Part shown: in pieces, positions 1-8,359 of the stretch
Position numbering within the stretch: the stretch's first letter is position 1
How the letters are laid out: every line of letters begins with the position of its first letter
Position numbers and translations under genes: made by a program
Source of the DNA: Rhodobiaceae bacterium
Lineage (GTDB): Bacteria > Pseudomonadota > Alphaproteobacteria > Rhizobiales > Tepidamorphaceae
Reading direction: 5' to 3'
Length of the DNA: 57,024 bases
NCBI GenBank assembly: GCA_020441995.1
Contig: JAGRLC010000006.1
Location: forward strand, 7,381 to 64,404
The notes under the pieces: generated by a model
What the model saw: the letters and a program-made list of their open reading frames with translations, nothing else
The model's database searches: none
What the model was told of the DNA's origin: nothing

Positions 1-615
1 GACGACCTGCACCAGCAGGATCTGCTTGCGCTTGATGACTTCCTGGATCTTGTAGTTGCGCTTGCGGCGGCTCGCGCGGCGCGGAAGCTCTTCCAGGGCA
101 TCCTCGCTGCCGACCGACTCGACATTGTCGTCCTCGGCAACCTCGGTGATGGAATTCCCCTTGGCTTTGGGAGCCTCGTCATCGTCGTCGGCGTCATCGT
201 CCGGCGCTTCGCTGACCGTTTCGTCTCCGGCTTCAAGGGCGGCCATGCCGCCTTCGCCGTCGCCGCCATCCGAGGTGGCGTCCTGCGAAGCTTCGTCGCC
301 GCTGTCGCCATTATCATCGTCGGCGTTGTCCTCGGCCTCCTCGTCGAGAAGGGCCTGACGGTCCGCATAGGGGATCTGGTAGTAATCGGGATGGATTTCG
401 CTGAAAGCGAGGAACCCGTGCCGGTTGCCGCCGTAGTCGACGAAAGCCGCCTGGAGCGAGGGTTCTACCCGTGTGACGCGCGCCAGATAGATGTTGCCGC
501 GCAGCTGTTTCTTGCTCGCGGCCTCGAAATCGAATTCCTCGATCCTGTTGCCGCGCGTGACCACGACCCGGGTCTCCTCCGGGTGGGTCGCGTCGATGAG
601 CATCTTGTTAGCCAT
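1..615 (-). CDS. rne: Ribonuclease E, N-terminal part (cut by window edge)
   Basis: Endoribonuclease E, the scaffold of the RNA degradosome. Only the first 205 codons lie in the window; the frame is still open at base 1. The start MANKMLIDATHPEE, followed by RVVVTRGNRIEEFDFE and RGNIYLARVTRVEPSLQAAF, is the usual RNase E/G N-terminus leading into the S1 RNA-binding domain. From about residue 91 to 180 the S1 domain is interrupted by a strongly acidic stretch with runs of Asp and Glu, then a basic patch (RRASRRKRN) before the S1 fold resumes. Such acidic S1 insertions are known in alphaproteobacterial RNase E. The ATG is chosen because it is the first start in the frame and the protein matches the family from that point. 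It is divergent from the amidase gene across a long structured leader. Confidence 0.95.
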   Translation of the reverse strand, partial: MANKMLIDATHPEETRVVVTRGNRIEEFDFEAASKKQLRGNIYLARVTRVEPSLQAAFVDYGGNRHGFLAFSEIHPDYYQIPYADRQALLDEEAEDNADDDNGDSGDEASQDATSDGGDGEGGMAALEAGDETVSEAPDDDADDDDEAPKAKGNSITEVAEDDNVESVGSEDALEELPRRASRRKRNYKIQEVIKRKQILLVQVV

Positions 616-635
616 TGTACCTGCTCGATTTTTCC

Positions 636-700
636 GCGCGCCGGAGCCTGGAGCGGCCTGCTATCGGAATATCCCGATGCAAACCGGCCGGACGGCGCGC
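636..700 (-). promoter_or_regulatory. rne leader stem-loop just upstream of the start codon
   Basis: In the rne transcript an 8-bp perfect stem (GCGCGCCG pairing with CGGCGCGC) encloses a second hairpin (ATCGG / CCGAT, 663-667 with 674-678). The structure ends about 20 nt before the rne AUG. RNase E of enterobacteria autoregulates by cleaving its own structured 5' UTR. An analogous role here is inference from position and structure only. Confidence 0.45.
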
Positions 701-867
701 GATATGTGCTGAAATAAGAGCGGTCTGGCGCGGGATAGTGTCCCGCGGGAACCGCTGAAGCGATTGCGCGCGTGTGCCCGCCGCCAGCAGCTTCCGGCTG
801 CGGCTTGCGGTGCGTCGTGTCATTCGGGTGCGCGCTGACCATGAGTAAAATGTGATCACCCGGTTGT

Positions 868-904
868 CATGCGGCACGACCGGCTTGCCGCCGGTTGTGG
901 CATG
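868..904 (-). promoter_or_regulatory. Hairpin in the rne upstream region
   Basis: Imperfect inverted repeat: CATGCGGCACGACCGG (868-883) against CCGGTTGTGGCATG (891-904). Read as rne-strand RNA it makes 5 bp, a 2-nt bulge, then 9 positions with a single A-C mismatch, closed by a 7-nt loop. It would be part of the rne leader if transcription starts further upstream. It is not followed by a U-tract, so it is not a standard terminator. Confidence 0.35.
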
Positions 905-1542
905 GGAAACTGTCATTGCGGCTCAATACCGGCATTGCCGGAAATGGGCCTGTTTCGGGTGGGGTTTCCGGCGGCGCTCCTGGAACCGGCATGATGATGC
1001 CGGATTATCCGCGCGGGGCCGTCTGCGACTTCCTCCCGGTGGCTCGCGGCCTTGCCGGGTATCGGAAGCTCGGGCTTTCGCTATCGCGATTGCCCTGCGT
1101 TAGCAGGCCAGTACGGTGCATTCCCCAAAGCCGGATCGGATCTTCTTGTTGCAGCCCGGGATTTGCCGGGAGCGAATATCGCGATACTAAAAGCAGCCTT
1201 AAAGAACATGTACGGGCCAGCCGACGCGAAACAACAAAGCGGTTCAGACGTTGCGCGCTTCAATGACGCGGCGGAAACCTACCCAATAAAATGTATATCA
1301 GATCGTATTGCATGTTTTGCAAGCTAATTGATTGCCCGGCTGCTCGTTGACCCATGCGCAGGCGCCGGGATTGGTGTTGCAGGGGAGCATCTGCGGCCCC
1401 GGAAATCGCGGCTTTTGGACATTGGAAAGCGATGGTTAACGATATCAAACTTTAATGATCGGCGGCATTCGGCTAGGATTTTCCATGCGCAAAGGCCATA
1501 AGCGCGGCCTGCGCGGGAAACCCGCCGTTTGGAGACAAACGA

Positions 1543-2856
1543 ATGCGGACGGGGATTATGCAGCATCGAATTTCACAGTTGCAGCGCCGTTTGAGGCGGA
1601 TTGGGTCTGTATTTACCGCGCTGCTGCTGGCCGCGGCGTCGTTCCTGTTGGCGGATTTTCCCGGCGTTCGCCCCGCATTTGCCGAATCGGCGCTGCCGGT
1701 TGCGCGCGCGGCGCGGCTGGCGGGAGACGACCAGCGCACCCGCTTCGTGATGGACATCGACCGCATGGTCGCGTTCCGCATTTTCGCGCTGCCTGACCCC
1801 TATCGTGTCGTCATTGATCTTCCCGAACTGGAGTTCGGTGATTCGTCCAATGTGGAAACGGACGGGCGCGGCCTGGTCAGCGCATACCGCTATGGGCGCT
1901 TTGCGCCGGGCAAATCCCGCATCGTTCTCGACACAAACGGGCCTTTCAGAATCGACAAGTCGTTCTTGCTCGAGCCGGTCGAATCCCAGCCGGCGCGCCT
2001 GGTGGTGGATATCGTGCCTGCCGACCGGCGCGCGTTCATGCGTGAACTTGCTCTTGCGCCGCCGCCCCCCGCCGAAGAGGCCGGGGAAAGCCCGGTGCCG
2101 GAAAAGCCGCAAGCCTCCAGTGTGCCGCTTCAGCCGGTACCGCCGGGCGGCGCGCCCGGTGCGATGCCTCTGATTGTCGTTGATGCGGGCCACGGCGGCG
2201 TCGACCCCGGTGCGAAAGGCCAGGGGGGCACGCTCGAGAAGGACATCGTTCTCGCGGTTGCCCGGATGTTTGCCGGAAAGCTTGAGGAAAGCGGCCGATA
2301 CAGGGTGAAGCTGACCCGCGATGACGACCGCTTTATCAAGCTCGGAGACCGTGTTGATATCGCGCGGAATGCCGAGGCCTCGCTGCTGATCTCGATTCAC
2401 GCCGATGCGATCAAATACACGGGAATCAGCGGCGCGACGGTTTACACGCGTTCAGAGAAAGCCTCAGATCTTGCATCCCAGTTGCTGGCCGACCGGGAAA
2501 ACAGGGCCGATCTGATCGCCGGCGTCGACTTGTCGGAGGAATCCGACGAGGTGGCCGGTATCCTGTTCGACCTCGTGCGCCGCGAGACGCGCAACTTCTC
2601 GACGGTGTTCGGGCGCGGCCTGATCGACGAGTTCCGCGGCCATGTGCGCCTGATAAAGAACCCGTTGCGTTCGGCGCGCTTTCACGTGCTGGCGGCGCCC
2701 GATGTGCCGTCGGTCCTGATTGAACTGGGTTATCTCACCAACGCCAAGGACGAGCAGGTGATGAAGACCGAAGCCTGGCGCGAGAAGGTCACCAACGCCA
2801 TGGTCAGTGCGGTGGATGCCTATTTCGGCCGCGGCTTTGCACAGAAAGTTAATTGA
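1543..2856 (+). CDS. amiC: N-acetylmuramoyl-L-alanine amidase (AmiC type)
   Basis: Periplasmic zinc amidase that cleaves the peptide stem from MurNAc and helps daughter-cell separation. The 437-residue protein has a basic N-terminus and hydrophobic segment with a probable signal-peptidase site after AFA (about residue 47). An AMIN domain (about 58-165) follows, then a Pro-rich linker, then a catalytic amidase_3 domain (about 209-430). Zinc and catalytic residues are visible: H217 in VDAGHGG, E232, H286 in SIHAD and E394 in LIELGYLTN. The start is supported by GGAG eight bases upstream; a second in-frame ATG lies five codons later. It is followed by the PBP1A gene on the same strand, as is usual in rhizobia, pairing a wall hydrolase with a wall synthase. 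Confidence 0.93.
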   Translation: MRTGIMQHRISQLQRRLRRIGSVFTALLLAAASFLLADFPGVRPAFAESALPVARAARLAGDDQRTRFVMDIDRMVAFRIFALPDPYRVVIDLPELEFGDSSNVETDGRGLVSAYRYGRFAPGKSRIVLDTNGPFRIDKSFLLEPVESQPARLVVDIVPADRRAFMRELALAPPPPAEEAGESPVPEKPQASSVPLQPVPPGGAPGAMPLIVVDAGHGGVDPGAKGQGGTLEKDIVLAVARMFAGKLEESGRYRVKLTRDDDRFIKLGDRVDIARNAEASLLISIHADAIKYTGISGATVYTRSEKASDLASQLLADRENRADLIAGVDLSEESDEVAGILFDLVRRETRNFSTVFGRGLIDEFRGHVRLIKNPLRSARFHVLAAPDVPSVLIELGYLTNAKDEQVMKTEAWREKVTNAMVSAVDAYFGRGFAQKVN

Positions 2857-3080
2857 CGCGGGAGCCCGATTGAGGTTCTAGAGGCGCTGCGGGGCGTATG
2901 CGGACTGGTTGCCCCGTCTGCCATGAAACCGGCCTGATTTGCATTCATGGGTGTTTTCATATGTGCGATCGGGCATCCATTCCGGGCTGAACGCCGGATG
3001 ATAGGGTTTCACGATTGAGGATTCGGCTGCGGCTGAAGCGGCGGTCAAAAGCAACGAAAAGACGAGACGGCAAGACGAAT

Positions 3081-5534
3081 ATGCTTCTTCGCTTCTTCGG
3101 ATACCTGTTTGCGCTTGGTGTTGTGGTCTTCGTGATCTGCGCCGGCGGTGTCGGTTACGTGATCTGGAAGGTATCTGCCGACCTTCCCGAATATTCGGCG
3201 CTGCGCGAATACGAGCCGCCGGTGATGACGCGCATTCAGGCATCCAGCGGCGAACTGCTGGCCGAATATGCGACCGAGCGCAGGCTTTACCTGCCGATCC
3301 AGGCGATTCCCGACCGGATCATCCATGCTTTCATCTCGGCGGAAGACAAGAACTTCTATTCCCATATCGGCATCGACTTCACCGGCATTGCCCGTGCTGT
3401 CGTCGAAAACCTCCAGAACATCCGCAGCGGCCGCCGCCTTGTCGGCGCTTCGACGATCACCCAGCAGGTGGCGAAGAACTTCCTGCTGACCAGCGACCAG
3501 ACAATGGAGCGCAAGCTCAAGGAAGCGCTGCTGGCGCTGCGCATCGAGCGCGCCTTCACCAAGGACCAGATCCTTGAACTCTATCTCAACGAGATTTTTC
3601 TGGGCCTTGGCGCCTATGGCGTCGCCGGCGCGGCTTTGCAGTACTACGGCAAGTCCGTGCATGAACTGACGGTTGCCGAGGCGGCGTATTTCGCAGCGCT
3701 CCCCAAGGGGCCGAACAACTATCATCCCTTCCGCCATCCCGACCGCGCCATCGAGCGCCGGAACTGGGTGATCGACCGTATGGTCTCAAACGGTTACGTG
3801 ACCTTCGAGGAAGGCGAGGAGGCCAAGAAGCAGCCTCTCAACGTGACGCCGCGCGCAACCGGCGCCCAGATTGTCGCCGCCGACTATTTCGCCGAGGAAG
3901 TGCGCCGCGAGGTTCTCGACCGCTACGGGCAGGAGAAACTCTATGGCGGTGGGCTTTCCGTGCGCGCCACGGTTGATCCGAAGCTGCAATATATGGCGCG
4001 CAAGGCGCTTGTGTCAGGCTTGCGCGACTATGATCGCAGGCATGGCTATCGCGGCCCCGTCGCGCAGATCGCGCTTGACGCCGACTGGGGCGAGGCTGTT
4101 TCCAAGGTCGATGCGCTCAATGACATCGAGCCATGGCGCATGGCCGTGGTGCTTCAGGTTGCCGAGAACGAGGCGACCATTGGTCTGCGCCCTGAGATCC
4201 TTCCCGATGGCCATGTCGCCGCCAAGCGCGAGGTCGGCAGGATAGCGCTCAAGGAAGTGACCTGGGCGACCTGGGCCACGGGTGACCGCAAGGGCCGCAA
4301 GATCAGGCAGGTTGGCGATGTGTTGACCCCCGGCGATGTCGTCTATGTCCATCAGATCGAGGATGAACCGGGCGCATTCACGTTGGAGCAGGTGCCGAAG
4401 ATTTCCGGCGCGATCTGCGCCATCGACCCCTGGACGGGCCGTGTTCTGGCGCTTGTCGGCGGCTTTTCCTACGATCAGAGCCAGTTTAACCGCGCCACCC
4501 AGGCCAAGCGTCAGCCGGGCTCCGCCTTCAAACCGTTTGTCTACGCCACGGCGCTCGACAACGGCTATTCGCCGGCCTCCGTCGTCATGGACGCGCCGAT
4601 CGAATTCCGCATTGGCGGCAAGAACTGGCGCCCGCAGAACTACTCCGGCAAATACTACGGTCCCTCGACGCTGCGGACCGGTATCGAGCGTTCGCGCAAC
4701 GTCATGACAGTCCGTCTGGCGCAGGATCTCGGTATGCCGCTGATCACCGAATACGCGCGCAACTTCGGTATCTATGACGACATGCTTCCGGTTCTGGCCA
4801 TGTCGCTGGGCGCCGGTGAAACGACGGTCATGCGACTGACCGGCGCCTATGCCATTCTCGCCAATGGCGGGCGCAAGATCACGCCGACCCTGATCGACCG
4901 CATCCAGGACCGCCACGGCAAGACGATCTTCAAGCATGAGGAACGCCAGTGCCCGGACTGCCGGGCCGATAGCTGGCACGGGCAGGACGAACCTGAAATC
5001 GTCGATAACCGCAAGCAGATCCTCGATCCCTATACCGCCTACCAGATCACTTCGATGATGGAAGGCGTGGTCCAGCGCGGCACGGCAACCAAGGTGAAGG
5101 TCCTTGAGCGCCCGATCGCGGGCAAGACCGGAACGACGAACGACGAAAAGGACGCCTGGTTCGTCGGTTTCGCGCCCGATCTCGTGGTCGGCGTTTTCGT
5201 CGGTTTCGATAATCCCAAGCCGATGGGCCGTGGTTCGACCGGTGGCCAGCTTGCCGCCCCGATCTTTATCGACTTCATGAAGGAAGCGCTTGCCGGCGAA
5301 CCGCCGGTGCCTTTCCGCGTACCGCCGGGCATCAACTTCATTCCCATCGACAAGCAGTCGGGCCTGCGCACAGCTGCCGGGAGCCCGGGCGCCATCATGG
5401 AAGCCTTCAAGCCGGGGCAGGAGCCGCCGTCCAGCTATTCGATCATCGGCTATGCCGACGAATACGGCCGCCCGCTGACGGTGAACCCGGATGCGGACCG
5501 TGCCGTGACGCAGGGGACCGGCGGCCTTTATTGA
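3081..5534 (+). CDS. mrcA: Penicillin-binding protein 1A (bifunctional glycosyltransferase/transpeptidase)
   Basis: Inner-membrane enzyme that polymerises lipid II and crosslinks peptidoglycan. The chosen ATG gives 817 residues beginning MLLRFFGYLFALGVVV, which makes the transmembrane anchor start at once, as in relatives; an in-frame TTG 22 codons upstream would add a basic tail without family support. The GT51 domain shows the catalytic glutamate in SAEDKNFYSH (E88) and the ASTITQQVAKN motif. The transpeptidase domain has the SxxK serine (S481, in PGSAFKPF), SRN at 538-540, and KTGTT at 682-686. A PBP1-type OB insertion lies between the two. It follows the amidase gene and precedes prfB. 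Confidence 0.93.
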   Translation: MLLRFFGYLFALGVVVFVICAGGVGYVIWKVSADLPEYSALREYEPPVMTRIQASSGELLAEYATERRLYLPIQAIPDRIIHAFISAEDKNFYSHIGIDFTGIARAVVENLQNIRSGRRLVGASTITQQVAKNFLLTSDQTMERKLKEALLALRIERAFTKDQILELYLNEIFLGLGAYGVAGAALQYYGKSVHELTVAEAAYFAALPKGPNNYHPFRHPDRAIERRNWVIDRMVSNGYVTFEEGEEAKKQPLNVTPRATGAQIVAADYFAEEVRREVLDRYGQEKLYGGGLSVRATVDPKLQYMARKALVSGLRDYDRRHGYRGPVAQIALDADWGEAVSKVDALNDIEPWRMAVVLQVAENEATIGLRPEILPDGHVAAKREVGRIALKEVTWATWATGDRKGRKIRQVGDVLTPGDVVYVHQIEDEPGAFTLEQVPKISGAICAIDPWTGRVLALVGGFSYDQSQFNRATQAKRQPGSAFKPFVYATALDNGYSPASVVMDAPIEFRIGGKNWRPQNYSGKYYGPSTLRTGIERSRNVMTVRLAQDLGMPLITEYARNFGIYDDMLPVLAMSLGAGETTVMRLTGAYAILANGGRKITPTLIDRIQDRHGKTIFKHEERQCPDCRADSWHGQDEPEIVDNRKQILDPYTAYQITSMMEGVVQRGTATKVKVLERPIAGKTGTTNDEKDAWFVGFAPDLVVGVFVGFDNPKPMGRGSTGGQLAAPIFIDFMKEALAGEPPVPFRVPPGINFIPIDKQSGLRTAAGSPGAIMEAFKPGQEPPSSYSIIGYADEYGRPLTVNPDADRAVTQGTGGLY

Positions 5535-5668
5535 GGATTGCGGGCGCCCGCTTGCGCCTTTGATGCATCCCCTGTTTACGGGGGCTGCCGGCTCGGATAA
5601 CGTCCGCGCCCGTTCAAGACCATGCCGGGTGTTCTGCCCGGTGACTATCCAAGGAGATCACCGTTCAA

Positions 5669-6797
5669 ATGCGCGCGGAATTTCAGTCCATCGTCGACGA
5701 AATCCGCGAGTCGGTTACGCTCCTGAGGAGGCATCTTTGACTGGGATGCCGCCCAGGCCCGGCTCGCTGAACTGAATGCTGCTGCCGAAGACCCGGAATT
5801 GTGGAACGATTCCGAGGCTGCGCAGACGACCATGCGCGAACGTCAGCAGCTCGTCGACCATATCGAGAGCATCAAGAAACTCGAGGGCGAGCTGGACGAT
5901 GCGATCACGCTGATCGAGCTCGGCGAGGAAGCCGAGGACACCGACACGGTCGAGGAGGGGCGCGGCCAGCTCAAGAAGCTTCTGGCGATTGCCCAGAAGC
6001 GGCAGGTCGAAACGTTGCTTTCCGGCGAAGCCGATTCCAACGACACCTATCTCGAAGTCCATGCCGGTGCCGGCGGCACCGAGAGCCAGGACTGGGCCGA
6101 AATGCTCATGCGCATGTATCAGCGCTGGGCCGAAAAGCGCGGCTTCAAGGTCGAGATCATGGGCGTGTCCTACGGTGAAGAAGCCGGCATCAAGTCCGGC
6201 ATCCTGCTTATCAAGGGGCACAATGCCTACGGCTGGGCGAAAACCGAATCCGGCGTGCACCGCCTCGTGCGCATCTCGCCTTACGATTCCAACGCCCGCC
6301 GGCACACCAGTTTTGCGTCCGTCTGGATCTATCCGGTCGTCGATGACGCGATCGAGATCGATGTGTCGGAAAGCGATGTGCGCATCGATACGTATCGCGC
6401 ATCGGGCGCCGGCGGACAGCACGTCAACACGACCGATAGCGCGGTGCGCATCACCCACATCCCAACCGGCATCGTCGTGCAGTGTCAGAACGAACGCTCC
6501 CAGCACAAGAACCGGGCCACGGCCTGGGCGATGCTGCGTGCGCGCCTTTATGAAGCCGAGTTGAAGAAGCGCGAGGAAGAAGCTCTTGCCAGCGCATCCT
6601 CGAAGACGGAGATCGGCTGGGGACACCAGATCCGCTCTTATGTTCTCCAGCCCTATCAGCTCGTGAAGGATCTGCGCACAGGCGTTGAGAGCACCAATCC
6701 GCAGGCGGTTCTCGATGGCGATCTGGATGAGTTCATGGAAGCCGCGCTTGCGGCAAGGGTCTACGGAACGGACAAGGAAGTCGCCGATATCGACTAG
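5669..6797 (+). CDS. prfB: Peptide chain release factor 2 with programmed +1 frameshift
   Basis: RF2 ends translation at UGA and UAA. It is encoded in two frames: ATG 5669 (preceded by AAGGAG) runs 23 codons to an in-frame TGA at 5738-5740. A +1 shift at CTT|TGA then continues as [13 protein letters not shown] to the TAG at 6795-6797, giving 375 residues. The GGQ peptidyl-hydrolysis motif falls at 248-250, matching the normal RF2 spacing. The anticodon-like loop reads SPY ([15 protein letters not shown]) in place of the SPF of E. coli; I believe this is common in alphaproteobacteria. Annotated without the shift, the gene would wrongly start at the TTG at 5799 and lose its N-terminus. Confidence 0.93.
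5726..5741 (+). promoter_or_regulatory. prfB programmed +1 ribosomal frameshift signal
   Basis: AGGAGG (5726-5731) is a perfect internal Shine-Dalgarno sequence, followed by a 3-nt spacer CAT and then the slip site CTTTGAC (5735-5741) with the zero-frame TGA. Spacing and slip codon match the well-studied E. coli prfB site (AGGGGG TAT CTT TGA C). When RF2 is scarce the ribosome pauses at UGA and slips into the long frame, so RF2 controls its own synthesis. Confidence 0.95.
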
Positions 6798-6937
6798 GGT
6801 CTGTTGAGATTCAGCACATGGTGCTGCGTTGGAACCAAATTGGTTGGTGGACAGGAGAAAAGCGCAAGGAAGTGTCGAACACTTTCGAGCATTTTCGACT
6901 GCGGCGCAGTCCATTCGCTGAATCTCAATAGGCCCTA
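6795..6937. repeat. MITE-like palindromic element with 20-bp terminal inverted repeats
   Basis: The left end TAGGGTCTGTTGAGATTCAG (6795-6814) and the right end CTGAATCTCAATAGGCCCTA (6918-6937) are inverted copies matching at 18 of 20 positions. The left end begins with the TAG stop codon of prfB. The 103-bp interior is a chain of small perfect hairpins: CAGCAC-ATG-GTGCTG, AACCAA-A-TTGGTT, AAGTGT-CGA-ACACTT and GACTGC-GGC-GCAGTC. There is no coding frame of note. The size, the terminal repeats and the TA at both ends suggest a non-autonomous mobile element with a TA target duplication, or an intergenic palindromic repeat of the kind known in rhizobia and Brucella. I saw no second copy in this window. 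Confidence 0.7.
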
Positions 6938-6950
6938 AAGCGCCGTGTGG

Positions 6951-6970
6951 AAAATCGGACGCCGATTTTT
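6951..6970. terminator. Probable bidirectional terminator between prfB and the M23 peptidase
   Basis: AAAATCGG-ACG-CCGATTTT is a perfect 8-bp stem with a 3-nt loop, followed by an extra T and preceded by a purine-rich stretch. It lies between two convergent genes. The stem is short and only moderately GC-rich, so efficiency is uncertain. It could also be part of the palindromic element immediately upstream. Confidence 0.5.
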
Positions 6971-6989
6971 CGCGAAGAAGCGACGTGGC

Positions 6990-8264
6990 CTAGAGCTTGC
7001 GGCCCGCGCGGATATAGGTGATCGGGTTGCGGGCGGCGCCATTGCGGCGCACCTCGAAGTGCAGGTGCGGTCCGGTGCTGCGGCCTGTGCTGCCAACCTT
7101 GCCGATTAGCTGGCCAGGCGTGACGATATCGCCGGCCTTGACCATGATGCGGCTCAGATGCGCGTAGCGCGACGTCAGGCCCTGGCCGTGGTCGATCTCG
7201 ACCATGTTGCCGTAACCGCCATGGCGTCCCGCGCTGAGAACGGTTCCCGCGCCCGCCGCCATGACCTCTTCGCCTTTGCTGGCGCGGAAGTCGAGCCCCT
7301 GATGCATCGCCGGCTTGCCGAGGAAGGGGTCGGTGCGCGGCCCGAAGCCGCTGCTGATGGACGCGCCGTCGCCAACCGGCTTGCGGATCGGTAGCCGGGT
7401 GACAATCCGGCCGATATCGGACAGGTTGGCCAGCGTCAGCTCGACCGCTTCCATGCGGGTTTCGAACGCGTAGATCGCGGCGCGCGTACCGCTCAGCGGG
7501 ACAAGCGGTCCACCCAGGGCGTCGCTTTCGCTGCGTCCGGGAATTTCAATGCCAAGCGCGCGGGGAACGGACGCGAGTTTCGCATGCCGTCCTTCGACTT
7601 CCTTCTCGATCCGGTCGAGAACGCCGAACTGGCGGATAGCCAGCGTGTCGAGGCGGGCGTCAACGATCTTGATGCGGGCCGATGCTGAATCCTCCGGCTC
7701 GCGAAGCGCGTTGGACAATTCCTCGCGAATGTCATGCACGAACGCGAAGAGCGGGTGCCGGGCGTTGGCGTTCTGCGTATCGAGCACGCGCGGCTTGCCC
7801 ACCGCGCGTGCGGGAAGCGTCGCGGGAATGAGATCCTCGACCTTCAGCGTGACATTGATGCCGCTGTCCTGAAGGTCCTCTACCATTTCGGCAAGCCGGT
7901 CATGACGGATGATCAGCGAATGCAGGCGCGCATCGGCGTCATTGACGCCTTGGCTGACGGAGTCCGACATGAGGGTTTCGTCGATCCTCAGGCGCAGGCC
8001 TGCGACTTGCACATTGCGCTCGGGCTGTGTCGGCTGGCTATCGCCGTTTGAGCCGCCGGTTTCTTCGGGCTTCCACTTGACGCTGGTCTGGGTGTTTGCC
8101 GGTGTGACCGCGGCGGTCTCTGGCTTGCTCTTCAGCGACAGCACCGTGCCAACGGCACCAAGCAGCACACCGGCGGCAATCAGAACCCAGATGGCGGTAT
8201 GGCCGGTGGTGTTTTTTTGCGCGGTTGCTTTTGTAGCGGTATCAGCCGGAACGGAACGCGACAT
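6990..8264 (-). CDS. M23 family metallopeptidase (LytM domain), membrane-anchored
   Basis: Probable peptidoglycan endopeptidase or cell-wall hydrolase regulator facing the periplasm. The 424-residue protein has a single transmembrane segment at about 24-44, a long helical middle region, and a C-terminal M23 (LytM) domain. The zinc site is intact: H321 and D325 in MHQGLDF, and HLH at 400-402 (catalytic H400, ligand H402), so it should be active. It converges on prfB across the palindromic element. Its gene lies at the edge of the polysaccharide region but has no obvious operon partner; the next minus-strand gene ends 95 bp upstream. Relatives are often annotated only as M23 peptidase. Confidence 0.88.
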   Translation of the reverse strand: MSRSVPADTATKATAQKNTTGHTAIWVLIAAGVLLGAVGTVLSLKSKPETAAVTPANTQTSVKWKPEETGGSNGDSQPTQPERNVQVAGLRLRIDETLMSDSVSQGVNDADARLHSLIIRHDRLAEMVEDLQDSGINVTLKVEDLIPATLPARAVGKPRVLDTQNANARHPLFAFVHDIREELSNALREPEDSASARIKIVDARLDTLAIRQFGVLDRIEKEVEGRHAKLASVPRALGIEIPGRSESDALGGPLVPLSGTRAAIYAFETRMEAVELTLANLSDIGRIVTRLPIRKPVGDGASISSGFGPRTDPFLGKPAMHQGLDFRASKGEEVMAAGAGTVLSAGRHGGYGNMVEIDHGQGLTSRYAHLSRIMVKAGDIVTPGQLIGKVGSTGRSTGPHLHFEVRRNGAARNPITYIRAGRKL

Positions 8265-8359
8265 GACGATGGCAGCACTCTTGGTTCAAAAGCCTGTCAG
8301 GCAGGCACCTTCGAATGCGCATTGTTGAATGATTAGGGTTAACAATAGGGTAAAGCCGC

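Larger units (their letters stand above)
616..1542. other. Long rne/amidase intergenic region, rich in hairpins
   Basis: This 927-bp divergent region is the only gene-free stretch longer than 300 bp. I see no convincing coding frame: the frames there are short and their translations look like random low-complexity sequence. It contains several GC-rich inverted repeats, many built on CCGG: 636-643 with 693-700, 868-883 with 891-904, 938-944 with 965-971, and 986-992 with 997-1003. The half nearest the amidase (about 1280-1470) is less GC-rich and probably carries that gene's promoter. The structured half lies on the rne side, consistent with a long autoregulated rne 5' leader. Promoters could not be placed with confidence. 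Confidence 0.6.

Noticed and set aside
56..717. Plus-strand open frames over the rne start region, one with long serine runs
   Set aside because: They are antisense to rne. The serine runs come from reading the acidic Asp/Glu codons of the S1 insertion on the other strand.
1420..1460. CtrA-type TTAA-N7-TTAA site upstream of the amidase
   Set aside because: Two TTAA motifs are present but 12 bases apart, not 7. The AT-rich gap near 24850 also lacks the right spacing.
616..1542. tRNA or small coding gene in the rne/amidase gap
   Set aside because: No cloverleaf-like acceptor and T-arm pairing was found, and the short frames lack ribosome-binding sites and plausible composition.
3015..3080. 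Upstream TTG start for PBP1A
   Set aside because: It adds a basic stretch with no family match; the ATG at 3081 leads straight into the membrane anchor.
5542..5553. GCGGGCGCCCGC palindrome after PBP1A as a terminator
   Set aside because: It is a perfect palindrome with no loop and no T-tract. It may be incidental in GC-rich DNA.
5799..6797. RF2 starting at the internal TTG as a shorter protein
   Set aside because: The upstream leader, SD-like AGGAGG and CTTTGAC slip site explain the missing N-terminus by programmed frameshifting.
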